Positions 35,353 through 44,422 of a stretch of DNA of 64,000 nt are shown in pieces. This DNA is from Paracoccaceae bacterium (GTDB taxonomy: Bacteria > Pseudomonadota > Alphaproteobacteria > Rhodobacterales > Rhodobacteraceae), in the NCBI GenBank assembly GCA_020832445.1, contig JAFIEO010000044.1, positions 50,319-114,318 on the forward strand, written 5' to 3'. Both the position numbers and the translations under genes were made by a program. Within the stretch, counting starts at the first letter, position 1. Every line of letters starts with the position of its first letter. The notes below the pieces were generated by a model. That model saw only the letters and a list, made by a program, of their open reading frames with translations, did not search any database and was not told the origin of the DNA.

Positions 35353-37179
35353 CTACAGCGGCCACACAATCAGCAGCAGCGGCATGCTGACTGCGACCAC
35401 CAGCATTTCCAGTGGCAGACCCAGTTTCCAGTAATCAGAAAAACCAAATCCGCCGGGGCCAAGGATCAGGGTATTGTTCTGGTGCCCGATCGGGGTCAGG
35501 AACGCGCAGGACGCCCCGATGGCCACCGCCATCAGAAAGCTGTCGGGGTTCACCCCCAAGGCGATGGCGATACCGATTGCGATGGGGCACATCACCGCTG
35601 CGGTGGCGGCATTATTCATGACGTCCGATAGAAGCATCGTTGTGACCAGAACCACAGCAAGCGCCGCTATGGCATTGCCCTGTGCGATTGTGTCCACAAG
35701 AAACCGCGCCAGTACATCCGCGGCACCTGTAACCTGCATAGCGCTTGCGACAGGGATCAGGGCGGCCAGCAGCACGATTACCGGCCAGTCAATGGCCGTA
35801 TAGACCTGTCGTGGGGGCACCGTGCGCAACAGCATGGACGCGATCACCCCCAGCATGAAGGCCGCCGCCGCAGGCAACAGACCCAGTGTCGCAATGCCCA
35901 CGGCCCCCAGCATGATTGCGCCTGCAAGAAGCGCCATACGCTTGTCGGGGATACGCAATTCACGTTCGCCCAGTGGCACGCATCCGGTTTCGTTGATGAA
36001 TTCTGCCATCACCTCGGCGGGCCCTTGCATCAGCAGCAGATCGCCGGATTTCAATGCAAGGGTGCGCAGTCGCGCTTTTGGCGGATGCCCTGCGCGCGAC
36101 ACCGCCAGCAGGTTCAGCCCGTAACGGGTGCGCAGGTGCATGTCGCGCGCCGAACGCCCGACAATGCTGGACCCCGGCAGCACGGCCAGTTCGCGCAGAA
36201 CAATATCTTCGTCACGCTTCACGATGTCTTCGTCTTCGCTGGCTTGTTTCACTGCCGTGGCGGTGTTTTCATTGTCGCTGTCGGATGATGACTGTTGTTC
36301 CTCCAGCTTGATGGCAAAGACCGAAAGCGCCTTGGCCAGCGTTTCGACATCTGCTTCCAGCACCAGAATGTCATCTGCGCGAATGCGCCGCCCGCCGTGG
36401 GGCGCGGTCATGCGCACCTCGTTGCGCACCAGCCCTACAATTTGCGATTCGCTGTCTTCGATCTCTCGCTCAAAACTGCGCAGGGTCATGCCAACGGCCT
36501 TGCTGTCTTCCGGCACGCGCACCTCTGTCAGGTAGCTTCCGGTTTCAAAGCCGTCTGTGCCGGACGCTTGGCGCGCAGGCACAAGCCGCCAGCCGACAAG
36601 CGCCACGAACGCCACGCCCGCCACCGCCACCGCCACACCCACAGGCGCGAAATCGAACATGGCGAAATGACCAAGGCCCGCTTCGGCGCGAAAGCCCGAT
36701 ACGATCAGGTTGGGCGGTGTGCCGATCAGCGTGGTCATGCCCCCCAGAATTGTGCCAAAGGCCAGCGGCATCAGCACCTGACCTGCCGTCAGGTTCAACC
36801 GTCCCGACAGTTGCACGGCCACCGGCATCAGCAGCGCCATGGCCCCCACATTATTCATGAACCCCGACAGCACCGCGCCCAGTCCCATCAATGCCGACAT
36901 GCTGACCAGCCGACCGGCTTCGCGTGGCAGTGCCGCACGCGCCAGCCAGTCCACAGCGCCGGTATTCTGCAACCCCTGACTAAGCACCAGCACACAAGCC
37001 ACTGTGATCACCGCAGGATGCCCGAAACCGGCAAACGCCTCGGCGGCGGGAACCAGCCCTGCCATGACGCAAGCCAGCAATGCGATCAGTGCCACAATGT
37101 CATGACGAAGCCGTCCCCAAAGAAACAGGCCCATCGTTGTGGCAAGAATAGCAAAAACAAGAAATTGCGGCGTTGTCAT
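35353..37179 (-). CDS. SLC13/DASS family permease with two RCK_C (TrkA_C) domains
   Basis: 608 residues from the ATG at 37179. Membrane helices flank two cytoplasmic TrkA_C domains in the middle (about 210-300 and 320-410), the standard layout of this permease family. Membrane landmarks: GFMNNVGAMALLMPVAVQLS and GTPPNLIVSGFR in the first half, and VMNNAATAAVMCPIAIGIA and TPIGHQNNTLILGP in the second half. Likely a sodium-driven anion importer (sulfate or dicarboxylate); the substrate is unknown. A frame open to 37278 is not supported. Confidence 0.88.
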   Translation of the reverse strand: MTTPQFLVFAILATTMGLFLWGRLRHDIVALIALLACVMAGLVPAAEAFAGFGHPAVITVACVLVLSQGLQNTGAVDWLARAALPREAGRLVSMSALMGLGAVLSGFMNNVGAMALLMPVAVQLSGRLNLTAGQVLMPLAFGTILGGMTTLIGTPPNLIVSGFRAEAGLGHFAMFDFAPVGVAVAVAGVAFVALVGWRLVPARQASGTDGFETGSYLTEVRVPEDSKAVGMTLRSFEREIEDSESQIVGLVRNEVRMTAPHGGRRIRADDILVLEADVETLAKALSVFAIKLEEQQSSSDSDNENTATAVKQASEDEDIVKRDEDIVLRELAVLPGSSIVGRSARDMHLRTRYGLNLLAVSRAGHPPKARLRTLALKSGDLLLMQGPAEVMAEFINETGCVPLGERELRIPDKRMALLAGAIMLGAVGIATLGLLPAAAAFMLGVIASMLLRTVPPRQVYTAIDWPVIVLLAALIPVASAMQVTGAADVLARFLVDTIAQGNAIAALAVVLVTTMLLSDVMNNAATAAVMCPIAIGIAIALGVNPDSFLMAVAIGASCAFLTPIGHQNNTLILGPGGFGFSDYWKLGLPLEMLVVAVSMPLLLIVWPL

Positions 37180-37298
37180 CAGGTGGGGTCCGTTCAGGAA
37201 CGCGGAAATCCTGCATACAGGGTGCAGCAAACCACGCAAGGCCCTTGGTGCGGATTGCAGCGGCCAAACGCTGATCAAGCCTGACCTGTTGGCCCGGC

Positions 37299-38219
37299 CT
37301 AGTCAAACTCCAGCGGAACACCAACCGGTTGCAGCGCCCCGTCACTGAACGCGGGCCAGTGCCCGGACAGGGTGTCTGCACTCCAACCGCCCGGTTGTGT
37401 GGCCACCCTGATTTCCGCCGGATGCGACCAAAGCGACAGACGGTCGCCGCCAATCCCGATGCATTGCCCCGTTATGCCCCGCGCCGCATCTGATGCAAGA
37501 AACACCACCAGCGGCGCTATGTCCTGCGCGGTGCCGATGCCATGTTTTGCGCGCAACTGCTCTGGCAGGGGCTGGCCCTGTTCCATGGCGGCGACATGTG
37601 GGGCCAGCGCGGGAATGGTTGCGGTCATCTGCGTCAGGGCCGTGGGGATAATGGCGTTGACGGCCACCTTGTCGCGGGCAAGTTCCAGCGCATGGCTGCG
37701 CATCATGCCGACAATCCCTGCCTTGGCCGCTGCATAAGCCCCCTGCCCGAAATTGCCCGACTGCCCAGCGGGGGACGCCGCATAGATCAGGCTGCCGCCC
37801 CCGCCTTGCGCGCGGAACTGCCGTGCAGCGGCGCGTGCGCATTGAAACGTGCCGCGCAAATGGGTGGCGATGACCAGATCGAACGCCGCATCTTCGGTTT
37901 TCCACAAGACACTGTCGCGCAGCACACCTGCATTGGCAAACAGCGCGTCCAACTGCCCGAAATGATCTATCGCCGCGCTGACACAGGTTTCGGCAGCGCC
38001 ATCGGTGCCAATGGCGGCAATCACGGCGGCCGCTTGCCCCCCGCCTTCGCGAATGGTGTCGACGACCGAGTTTGCGGCGTCTTTGTCCACATCATTGACG
38101 ATAACTGCCGCACCCGCATGCGCCAAGGCCAGCGCTGTGGCCTTGCCAATGCCTTGCCCCGCGCCGGTCACGATGATGGATTCGCCATCCAGCCTGCATG
38201 CCTGTGCGTCAGCGCCCAT
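37299..38219 (-). CDS. Short-chain dehydrogenase/reductase
   Basis: 306 residues from the ATG at 38219, which overlaps the hydratase gene end by 11 bases. Classical SDR: cofactor motif VTGAGQGIGKA near residue 17, NAG near residue 95 and the YxxxK in GAYAAAKAGI near residue 161. The family tail is somewhat long, with about 50 residues after the usual end. Last gene of the leftward ligase-hydratase-dehydrogenase operon, where it probably oxidises a hydroxyacyl-CoA or a related alcohol. Confidence 0.88.
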   Translation of the reverse strand: MGADAQACRLDGESIIVTGAGQGIGKATALALAHAGAAVIVNDVDKDAANSVVDTIREGGGQAAAVIAAIGTDGAAETCVSAAIDHFGQLDALFANAGVLRDSVLWKTEDAAFDLVIATHLRGTFQCARAAARQFRAQGGGGSLIYAASPAGQSGNFGQGAYAAAKAGIVGMMRSHALELARDKVAVNAIIPTALTQMTATIPALAPHVAAMEQGQPLPEQLRAKHGIGTAQDIAPLVVFLASDAARGITGQCIGIGGDRLSLWSHPAEIRVATQPGGWSADTLSGHWPAFSDGALQPVGVPLEFD

Positions 38220-39021
38220 GATACACCGCCTTGCGTTTTTCGATAAAGGCGCGCGGCCCTTCGCGCGCATCATCTGTGGCCATGACAACATCTTTGGCAC
38301 GGTCTTCCAGATCGAACCCGTCATTTAACGTCAGCCCGCTTGCCGCCGTGACCGTGCGCTTGATTTCACGCACCGCAATGGGCGCGTTTTCGGCAATGCG
38401 CTGGGCGATTTCCATCGCGGCGGGCATCAGCTTATCAGCGGGGACAATCCGGCTGACAAGCCCGGCTTTCAAAGCGGTTTCGGCATCGATGGCAGCGCCT
38501 GTCAGTAACATTTCCATGGCCAGCGCATAGGGTATCTGGCGCGGCAGACGCACCAGCGCGCCCGCAAAGGGAATGACCCCCCGCGCCGCTTCCGGCAGTG
38601 CAAATCGTGCATGGGGGACAGCCAACCGGATGTCGGTGCCCAGCAGCATTTCCATACCACCCGCCATGCACGGGCCATTGATGGCGGCAATGACAGGTTT
38701 GTTCATTTCGAACCCGCGAAAAGCAATACGCGCATCAAGCCCGTCTTCATTCAGCAAACGGTGGTCCCATTCGGTTTGGGGTACACGCGCCCCCGACAGA
38801 AGCGGCAGTGACAGCGCCAGATCGCCGCCCGAACAAAACGCATGCTCGCCCGCGCCGGTCAGAATTATGCAACGGATATCCGGGTCTTCGGCCGCATCGG
38901 CCAGCGTGTCGGCCAGCCTGCAAATCAACTCGGGGCTAAGGGCATTGCGCGCTTCGGGCCGGTTCAGCGTCAAGACCAGAACCGCGCCTTCACGTTTTGT
39001 CAGCAGGGGGGGAGTTGTCAT
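38209..39021 (-). CDS. Enoyl-CoA hydratase/isomerase family protein
   Basis: 270 residues. Crotonase fold: oxyanion segments AFCSGGDLAL near residue 60 and GPCMAGGMEMLLGTDI near residue 117, with a Glu in GGMEM and another in LPEAARG near residue 142, the positions of the two catalytic glutamates of hydratases. Start overlaps the ligase stop (ATGA). Likely hydrates the enoyl-CoA made downstream of the ligase. Confidence 0.9.
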   Translation of the reverse strand: MTTPPLLTKREGAVLVLTLNRPEARNALSPELICRLADTLADAAEDPDIRCIILTGAGEHAFCSGGDLALSLPLLSGARVPQTEWDHRLLNEDGLDARIAFRGFEMNKPVIAAINGPCMAGGMEMLLGTDIRLAVPHARFALPEAARGVIPFAGALVRLPRQIPYALAMEMLLTGAAIDAETALKAGLVSRIVPADKLMPAAMEIAQRIAENAPIAVREIKRTVTAASGLTLNDGFDLEDRAKDVVMATDDAREGPRAFIEKRKAVYHGR

Positions 39022-40736
39022 CTGCGCACCGCCTTTATTGTGCCATCCGCAATGGCTGCCGCTGCTGCCTGTCGCAGGGCGAATTTCTGGATTTTGCCGT
39101 TTGCTGTCATGGGCATCCGGTCCACAAGGGAAATGTATTTGGGCATCTTATGGCGTGCCATGCGGGTTTTGCAAAACCCTTGCAAGTCGGTTTCCGTGGC
39201 TGCGCCGTCATCTGTGGGCACGACGAAGGCAAAAATCTCCTCTCCCAGTTCGGGATCGGGCACGCCCACAACCTGCGCCTGACTGACAGACGGGTGATCC
39301 AGAAGGCAGGTTTCAATTTCCACCGGATACACATTTTCGCCGCCGCGAATGACCATATCCTTCAACCGCCCGACAATGCGCAAATGGCCGCTTCCCTCCA
39401 GCACCGCCAGATCACCGCTATGCAGCCAGCCGTCACTGTCAATGGTTTCCGCGGTCTTGTCGGGCATGTCGAAATAGCCCGCCATGGTCAGATAGCCGCG
39501 AATGCACAATTCGCCCGCCGTGCCAAAGGGCACGACCGCCCCTGTGTCAGGGTCAATGATGCGGATTTCCGTGTGGGGCAGGGGGGTGCCAGCCGTTTGC
39601 AGCCGCGTGTCAAGATCGTCACCCGGCGATGTCTGGGTTATGACAGGGCTGCATTCGGTCATGCCCATGATGATCAGCGGTTCGCCCCCTGTCTGGTCGC
39701 GCATGCGCCGCATCAGGCTTGGAGGAATGCTGGTGCCGCCAGAGATGACACGCCGCAGCGTGCGCAAATTGGTCTGCGCGGCGTCGGGGTGTTCCAGCAT
39801 GCGCGTCATCATGGTTGGTACTGCATTTAACAATGTCGGGCGGTGGCGCTGCCACAGGGCCAGCATGCGCGCGGGGTCAAAGGCATCCATCGTGACCAGA
39901 CACCCGCCACAGGCCAGCATGGCCATCACATTGCACACACAGCCCGCCGTATGAAACAGCGGCATGGCCGACAGCATCACATCATCGGGGGTGTAGCCGC
40001 CGCGATCGGCCATCAGGCGGGCATTGTTCAGGGTGGAATAATGCGTCAGCATTGCGCCCTTGGGTTTGCCGGTGGTGCCGCTGGTATATTGAATTTGCGC
40101 CACATCGCGGGCCTGAACTGCGGCCTGACGGGACTGGCGTGTGCTGTCGGGCACTGTGTCGCCCAAAACCAGCATATCCGCGAAGGGGCGCGCGAAACGG
40201 CTGCCGCCCTGACCTATGCACACCAGATTGCGCAACAGCGAAAATTCCGCAGGCGCGGCGCGGTGCCCGTCTGTGATGTTGCCCAGATCGGGCATCAGCG
40301 CCAGTAAATCCGCCGCAATATCTGCACCGCGAAACTGTGGGGTAAAAATCAGCGTGCTGACGCGGCCCTGCGCCAGCACATAGGCCAGTTCATCGCGTTT
40401 CAGCGCGGGGTTGACCGTCACCAGAACCGCGCCCACCTTGGCCAGCGCGTATTCCAGCATGACCCATTCCGCGCAGTTCGGGGCCATCAGCGCCACGTGG
40501 TCGCCTGACTGCACACCCAGCGCAATCAGGCCCCGCGCTGCGCGATCAGCATGGGCGCGCAGTTGCGCATAGGTCCATATGACGGCCGCGCCCCGTTCTG
40601 CATCATCCACGCAAACCGCCATGCGCCCGCCGTAGGTCGCGGCCTGCCTGTCCAGCATGTCGCCAAGCGTCATATCCACAAGTGCAAGGCCATCGCGATT
40701 TGCAGGCCAGATGGCGGGCGCAGGGGTCGGGGTCAT
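39018..40736 (-). CDS. AMP-binding acyl-CoA ligase
   Basis: 572 residues from the ATG at 40736. ANL-superfamily motifs: YTSGTTGKPKGAML near residue 190, GMTECSPV near residue 340, the GWLHSGDLA hinge and the C-terminal PMTANGKIQKF with the catalytic Lys. It activates a carboxylic acid to its CoA thioester. First gene of a three-gene operon divergent from a MarR regulator. Hydroxycinnamate or another aromatic or medium-chain acid would fit such an arrangement, but the substrate is not determinable. Confidence 0.9.
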   Translation of the reverse strand: MTPTPAPAIWPANRDGLALVDMTLGDMLDRQAATYGGRMAVCVDDAERGAAVIWTYAQLRAHADRAARGLIALGVQSGDHVALMAPNCAEWVMLEYALAKVGAVLVTVNPALKRDELAYVLAQGRVSTLIFTPQFRGADIAADLLALMPDLGNITDGHRAAPAEFSLLRNLVCIGQGGSRFARPFADMLVLGDTVPDSTRQSRQAAVQARDVAQIQYTSGTTGKPKGAMLTHYSTLNNARLMADRGGYTPDDVMLSAMPLFHTAGCVCNVMAMLACGGCLVTMDAFDPARMLALWQRHRPTLLNAVPTMMTRMLEHPDAAQTNLRTLRRVISGGTSIPPSLMRRMRDQTGGEPLIIMGMTECSPVITQTSPGDDLDTRLQTAGTPLPHTEIRIIDPDTGAVVPFGTAGELCIRGYLTMAGYFDMPDKTAETIDSDGWLHSGDLAVLEGSGHLRIVGRLKDMVIRGGENVYPVEIETCLLDHPSVSQAQVVGVPDPELGEEIFAFVVPTDDGAATETDLQGFCKTRMARHKMPKYISLVDRMPMTANGKIQKFALRQAAAAAIADGTIKAVRR

Positions 40737-40786
40737 TGGTGGTGCTCCAGCTTGTGCCGAAAGAACGGCTGGACAAAAGATATATG

Positions 40787-40812
40787 TGATGTTATCGAAT
40801 AGTTCGACATCA
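40787..40812. promoter_or_regulatory. MarR operator candidate
   Basis: TCGAA-TAG-TTCGA at 40795-40807 is a perfect inverted repeat, flanked by TGATGT (40787-40792) and ACATCA (40807-40812). It lies between the divergent ligase (40736) and marR (40832) starts, where a MarR dimer would repress both. Confidence 0.55.
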
Positions 40813-40831
40813 ATCAATATGGTGCAGAACA

Positions 40832-41326
40832 ATGCTGGCAAAATCTGTTTTGGCTAAACCTGATTTGGACGACGCGCCGCAAGGTGATCTGGCGTTGCAG
40901 CCGGAACTGGCTGGCAGCATCAACTTTCGTCTGCGTATGGCGCAAATTCTGGCCTATAAATCTTTCGAGGCCTGCACGCCCGACCATGGCGGTGCTGCGC
41001 GCTATCTGGGGTTGTTGTCCATTATCTGCGCCAATCCCGGCCAGCCGCAGCACCGTGTGGCGGAAGCTGTGGGGCTTCAGCGGTCCAGTCTGGTGCCTAT
41101 TCTGGACCGGCTGGAAGCCAACGGAATTGTAGAACGCCGCGCGGTCGAAGGGGACCGCCGCAGCAATGCCGTGTGGGCCACAAAGCTTGGTGAAAAGATC
41201 ACGGCTGAGTTGACGCGCAAGGCGCAGGCCGTGGAAGAACAAACGCTGGCAGGGTTCAGTGACGCGGAAGTGACGGACCTGCTGGCCGCGCTGGACCGGG
41301 TTATTTCCAATCTGAAGCGGCTATAG
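40832..41326 (+). CDS. MarR family transcriptional regulator
   Basis: 164 residues. The winged helix is seen in HRVAEAVGLQRSSLVPILDRLEANGIVERR near residues 72-101, with GDRRSNAVWAT as the wing. It is divergent from the acyl-CoA ligase operon and followed by TRAP transporter genes in the same direction, 91 bases later. It may control both. MarR proteins of such clusters usually respond to the CoA thioester formed by the ligase. Confidence 0.9.
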   Translation: MLAKSVLAKPDLDDAPQGDLALQPELAGSINFRLRMAQILAYKSFEACTPDHGGAARYLGLLSIICANPGQPQHRVAEAVGLQRSSLVPILDRLEANGIVERRAVEGDRRSNAVWATKLGEKITAELTRKAQAVEEQTLAGFSDAEVTDLLAALDRVISNLKRL

Positions 41327-41417
41327 ACCCCGCGCAGCGAGAAGCACATCGTTGCGTGGCATCCGGCGTGCCACGCATCAACAAACCAATCCATGCAGAC
41401 ATCAGGGAGGATACAGC

Positions 41418-42371
41418 ATGACAGCAAAGGTAATGATGACAGGGGCAACGCTGGCTATGGCCATGGGCAGCGCTGCAACCGCACAAGAAGTAAGTCTGGC
41501 ACTGTCGCACTGGCTGCCGCCAGTGCACGAAGTGCATACGGATGGCATGACCGAATGGGCGGACTCCATCGCGGCCGCGTCTGACGGGCGCATTCAGGTT
41601 GATCTGTATCCTGCGCAGCAGCTTGGCTCGGCCGCCGACCATTATGATCTTGCGCGTGATGGCATCGTTGATATTGCTTTCGTCAATCCGGGCTATCAGG
41701 CGGGGCGCTTCCCCATTATTGCCGCGGGCGAATTGCCGTTCCTTGTGTCGAATGGCACCACCGCGAACCGCGCCTTGCATGAATGGTATATGCAGCATGC
41801 CGCGCAGGAAATGCCCGATGTGCATGTCTGTCTGGTCAACCTGCATGATCCGGGCACGTTTCATGCCACGCGCGGCCCCATCGCGGAACCCGGTGATTAT
41901 GCGGGCATGAATATTCGCCCCCCGCAGGGCACGATTGCGCGCATGATCAGCCTGATGGGCGCAAGCCCTGTGCAGGTTCCTGTTCCTGAAATGCGCGCGA
42001 TCCTGTCATCTGGTGGCGCGGATGCAACCGTGTCGCCATGGCACAGCCTGTCGGTGTTCAATGTGGCAGATATTGTCACCCATCATCTGGACCTGCCGCT
42101 GTATTCGGTGACGTTCGTCTATGCCATGAACCAAGGCGTTTATGACAGCCTGTCCCCCGAAAACCGCGAGGTGATTGACGCGCATTGCACGCCCGAATGG
42201 TCCGAGCGGATCAACGCGGCATGGGCCGAGCAGGAATCGTCGGGGCGTGCGCGCCTTGTCGATCAGGAAGGGCATGTTTTCTACACGCCAGATGATGATC
42301 AGATGACACAATGGCAGGCCCTGTCCGACCAGCTGCGCGAAGAATGGGCGCAAGCGGCTGCGAATGCCTGA
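41418..42371 (+). CDS. TRAP transporter solute-binding protein DctP, ends at in-frame UGA
   Basis: 317 residues from the ATG at 41418 behind AGGGAGG. A signal peptide ends near AATAQ. The DctP fold is recognisable: LYPAQQLGSA near residue 62 and MNIRPPQGTIARMI near residue 160. The UGA at 42369-42371 cuts the protein: the same frame continues for 23 sense codons to a TAA at 42441, and those codons read like the natural DctP C-terminus. Either the gene lost its last 24 residues recently, or the UGA is a base error or is read through. It is followed by dctQ and dctM. The ligand is unknown. Confidence 0.87.
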   Translation: MTAKVMMTGATLAMAMGSAATAQEVSLALSHWLPPVHEVHTDGMTEWADSIAAASDGRIQVDLYPAQQLGSAADHYDLARDGIVDIAFVNPGYQAGRFPIIAAGELPFLVSNGTTANRALHEWYMQHAAQEMPDVHVCLVNLHDPGTFHATRGPIAEPGDYAGMNIRPPQGTIARMISLMGASPVQVPVPEMRAILSSGGADATVSPWHSLSVFNVADIVTHHLDLPLYSVTFVYAMNQGVYDSLSPENREVIDAHCTPEWSERINAAWAEQESSGRARLVDQEGHVFYTPDDDQMTQWQALSDQLREEWAQAAANA

Positions 42372-42443
42372 CTTGACGACCCGCAAGCCGCGCTGGATGA
42401 CCTGACAGCACGCCTTCAGGCTGTTGGCGCGGCCTACGAATAA
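42372..42443 (+). other. In-frame continuation of dctP after the UGA
   Basis: Directly after the stop, in the same frame, are 23 codons beginning LDDPQAALDD and ending VGAAYE, then TAA at 42441-42443. An ending of this kind is common in TRAP binding proteins. The hairpin at 42456 follows the TAA, not the UGA, which also suggests the original gene ended here. Confidence 0.7.
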
Positions 42444-42455
42444 GCCCGCAAACCT

Positions 42456-42492
42456 TCGCGCGCGCCACCCCTTAAAATACGGGCGCGCGCGA
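42456..42492 (+). terminator. GC-rich hairpin between dctP and dctQ
   Basis: TCGCGCGCGCC (42456-42466) pairs perfectly with GGCGCGCGCGA (42482-42492) around a 15-base loop. As in other binding-protein operons it probably stabilises the dctP message or partly terminates transcription. No T-run follows. Confidence 0.65.
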
Positions 42493-42524
42493 TCCTGCTT
42501 CTTGCATAACCCGGTGGTGTCGGA

Positions 42525-43052
42525 ATGATGCGTCTGCTTCATCTATATATGCGCGCCGTAGAATTTGTTGCCGCTGTCCTGTTGGGGGCCGTGACACTGC
42601 TGGTCGTGGCCTCGACGCTTGGGCGATATGTTTTTGCCTGGCCGATCCCGGACAGTTTCGACTTTTCGCGCCTGCTGCTGGGGGCGTGTCTGGCATGGGG
42701 CTTTGCGGTTATCGGGTTGCGCGGCGGGCATGTTCAGGTCGATCTGGTGGCGCAAACTGCCAGCCCGGGCATTCGCCGTGGGATTGACGCCATTGCGTGG
42801 GCATTCCTGCTGTGTTTTGCGGTGCTTGTTGCGTGGAAAATGCTGGGGCGTGTGGACAGCGCGCGCATATCCGGCGAAACCACCTTTGACCTGCGCATCC
42901 CGATCTGGCCGTTTCTGGGGCTGATCTGGGCAGGGATTGCGGCCAGTGTTGTGACCATTTCCATAAAGCTGGTGCGCATCATCACAGGGCGCGAACAGGT
43001 CGACTCGTCCGAAGATCTGGATTTCAAAGAGGTCACACGTGGCATACGCTGA
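42525..43052 (+). CDS. TRAP transporter small permease DctQ
   Basis: 175 residues. Four membrane helices: about 13-33 (FVAAVLLGAVTLLVVASTLG), 50-68, 87-107 and 125-145. RYVFAWPIPDSFDFSRLLLG is the conserved DctQ loop after helix 1. It overlaps dctM by 14 bases. Acts as a membrane partner of DctM. Confidence 0.92.
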   Translation: MMRLLHLYMRAVEFVAAVLLGAVTLLVVASTLGRYVFAWPIPDSFDFSRLLLGACLAWGFAVIGLRGGHVQVDLVAQTASPGIRRGIDAIAWAFLLCFAVLVAWKMLGRVDSARISGETTFDLRIPIWPFLGLIWAGIAASVVTISIKLVRIITGREQVDSSEDLDFKEVTRGIR

Positions 43053-44331
43053 CATTGTCGCCATAAGCGGTTTTGCCGCATTGTTTGCCATGCTGTTGCT
43101 GCGCGTTCCGGTGGGCGTGGCACTGGCATTGGTCGGTGTGGGTGGTTTTGCCGCGATACGTGGCTGGAACCCCGCGCTGAACCTGCTGGCCACATCGCCC
43201 ATTCGGGTTTTGACAGATTTTCACCTAAGCCTTGTTGTGTTTTTCATCCTGATGGGCGCGCTGGCCACCAATTCCGGCCTGAGCCGCGAGGTGTTTCGTG
43301 CAGCCAGCGCATGGTTCGGCCCGCTGCGCGGCGGGGTTGCCATGTCCACGGTCGTGGCCTGTGGCGGGTTTGCGGCCATATCGGGCAGTTCGGTCGCCAC
43401 GGCGGCCACGATGACCCGCGTGGCCCTGCCAGAAATGCGCCGCTATGGCTACCGCGAGGATATGGCCACAGGCGTTATTGCTGCGGGCGGCACGCTGGGC
43501 ATCATGATCCCGCCATCTGTGGTGATGGTCATTTACGCCTTCATCACCGAAACCGATGTCAGCCAGTTGTTTATTGCGGGCATCATTCCCGGGCTGATGG
43601 CGATTGTGCTGTATATGCTGACGATCCGCATTGCCTATCGGCGCGGGTTGCCGGACGGGCAGCCTTTCGTGTTGCGCGAAGCTGTGGCGTCACTGTCGGG
43701 TGTCTGGGCCGTGATGTTGCTGTTTGCCGCTGTGATCGGGGCAATATATCTGGGTGTTGCCACCCCGACCGAAGCATCGGCGCTTGGCGCAATCGCGACA
43801 TTGGCAATCGGGGTCGCGCGGGGGCAGTTGAACACCGACAAGATTCTGGGCGCGTTGGTCGAAACGCTGCGCATCTCGGTCTCCATCTTTACTGTGCTTA
43901 TCGGGGCCGTGCTGTTTGGCTATTTTCTGGCCATCACCAGATCACCCCAGAAACTGACGGCATGGCTGGTCGGGCTGGACATGTCCGCGCATGGCACATT
44001 GGCGCTGATCCTGATTGCCTTTATCATCGCGGGCTGCATTCTGGACACGATGGCGATGATCCTGCTTCTGGTGCCAATCGTGTTTCCGGTGGTCATGCAT
44101 CTGGGGTTCGACCCGATATGGTTTGGTGTCATTATCGTCATGGTCGCGGAATTGGGCATGATCACCCCGCCCATGGGAATTAATGTATTTGTTATCAATA
44201 CCCTGTCCAAAGGCGTGCGGTTGACGACCATATTCCGTGGCGTGCTGCCTTTTGTCGTGACCGATGTTATCCGCTTGATCCTGCTGATCGTGTTTCCGGC
44301 GCTGGTGCTGTTCCTGCCGAACACGATGTAG
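43039..44331 (+). CDS. TRAP transporter large permease DctM
   Basis: 430 residues with about 12 membrane segments. DctM landmarks: FAAISGSSVATAATMTRVALP near residue 111, then GYREDMATGVIAAGGTLGIMIPPS near residue 135, and ITPPMGINVFVIN near residue 375. It carries the sodium-driven transport pathway. Completes the dctP-dctQ-dctM unit downstream of marR. Confidence 0.95.
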   Translation: MAYADIVAISGFAALFAMLLLRVPVGVALALVGVGGFAAIRGWNPALNLLATSPIRVLTDFHLSLVVFFILMGALATNSGLSREVFRAASAWFGPLRGGVAMSTVVACGGFAAISGSSVATAATMTRVALPEMRRYGYREDMATGVIAAGGTLGIMIPPSVVMVIYAFITETDVSQLFIAGIIPGLMAIVLYMLTIRIAYRRGLPDGQPFVLREAVASLSGVWAVMLLFAAVIGAIYLGVATPTEASALGAIATLAIGVARGQLNTDKILGALVETLRISVSIFTVLIGAVLFGYFLAITRSPQKLTAWLVGLDMSAHGTLALILIAFIIAGCILDTMAMILLLVPIVFPVVMHLGFDPIWFGVIIVMVAELGMITPPMGINVFVINTLSKGVRLTTIFRGVLPFVVTDVIRLILLIVFPALVLFLPNTM

Positions 44332-44422
44332 CAGACATTCTGCAAGGCTTGCATCGGGGCGCGCTTGTCCCGTACGCTACGCCCGACGCGCCATTCCGGC
44401 CAAACCACACAGGTGATCATAA

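Noticed and set aside
42369..42371. UGA in dctP as a selenocysteine codon
   Set aside because: No SECIS-like hairpin is seen directly downstream, and a TRAP binding protein has no redox role at its C-terminus.
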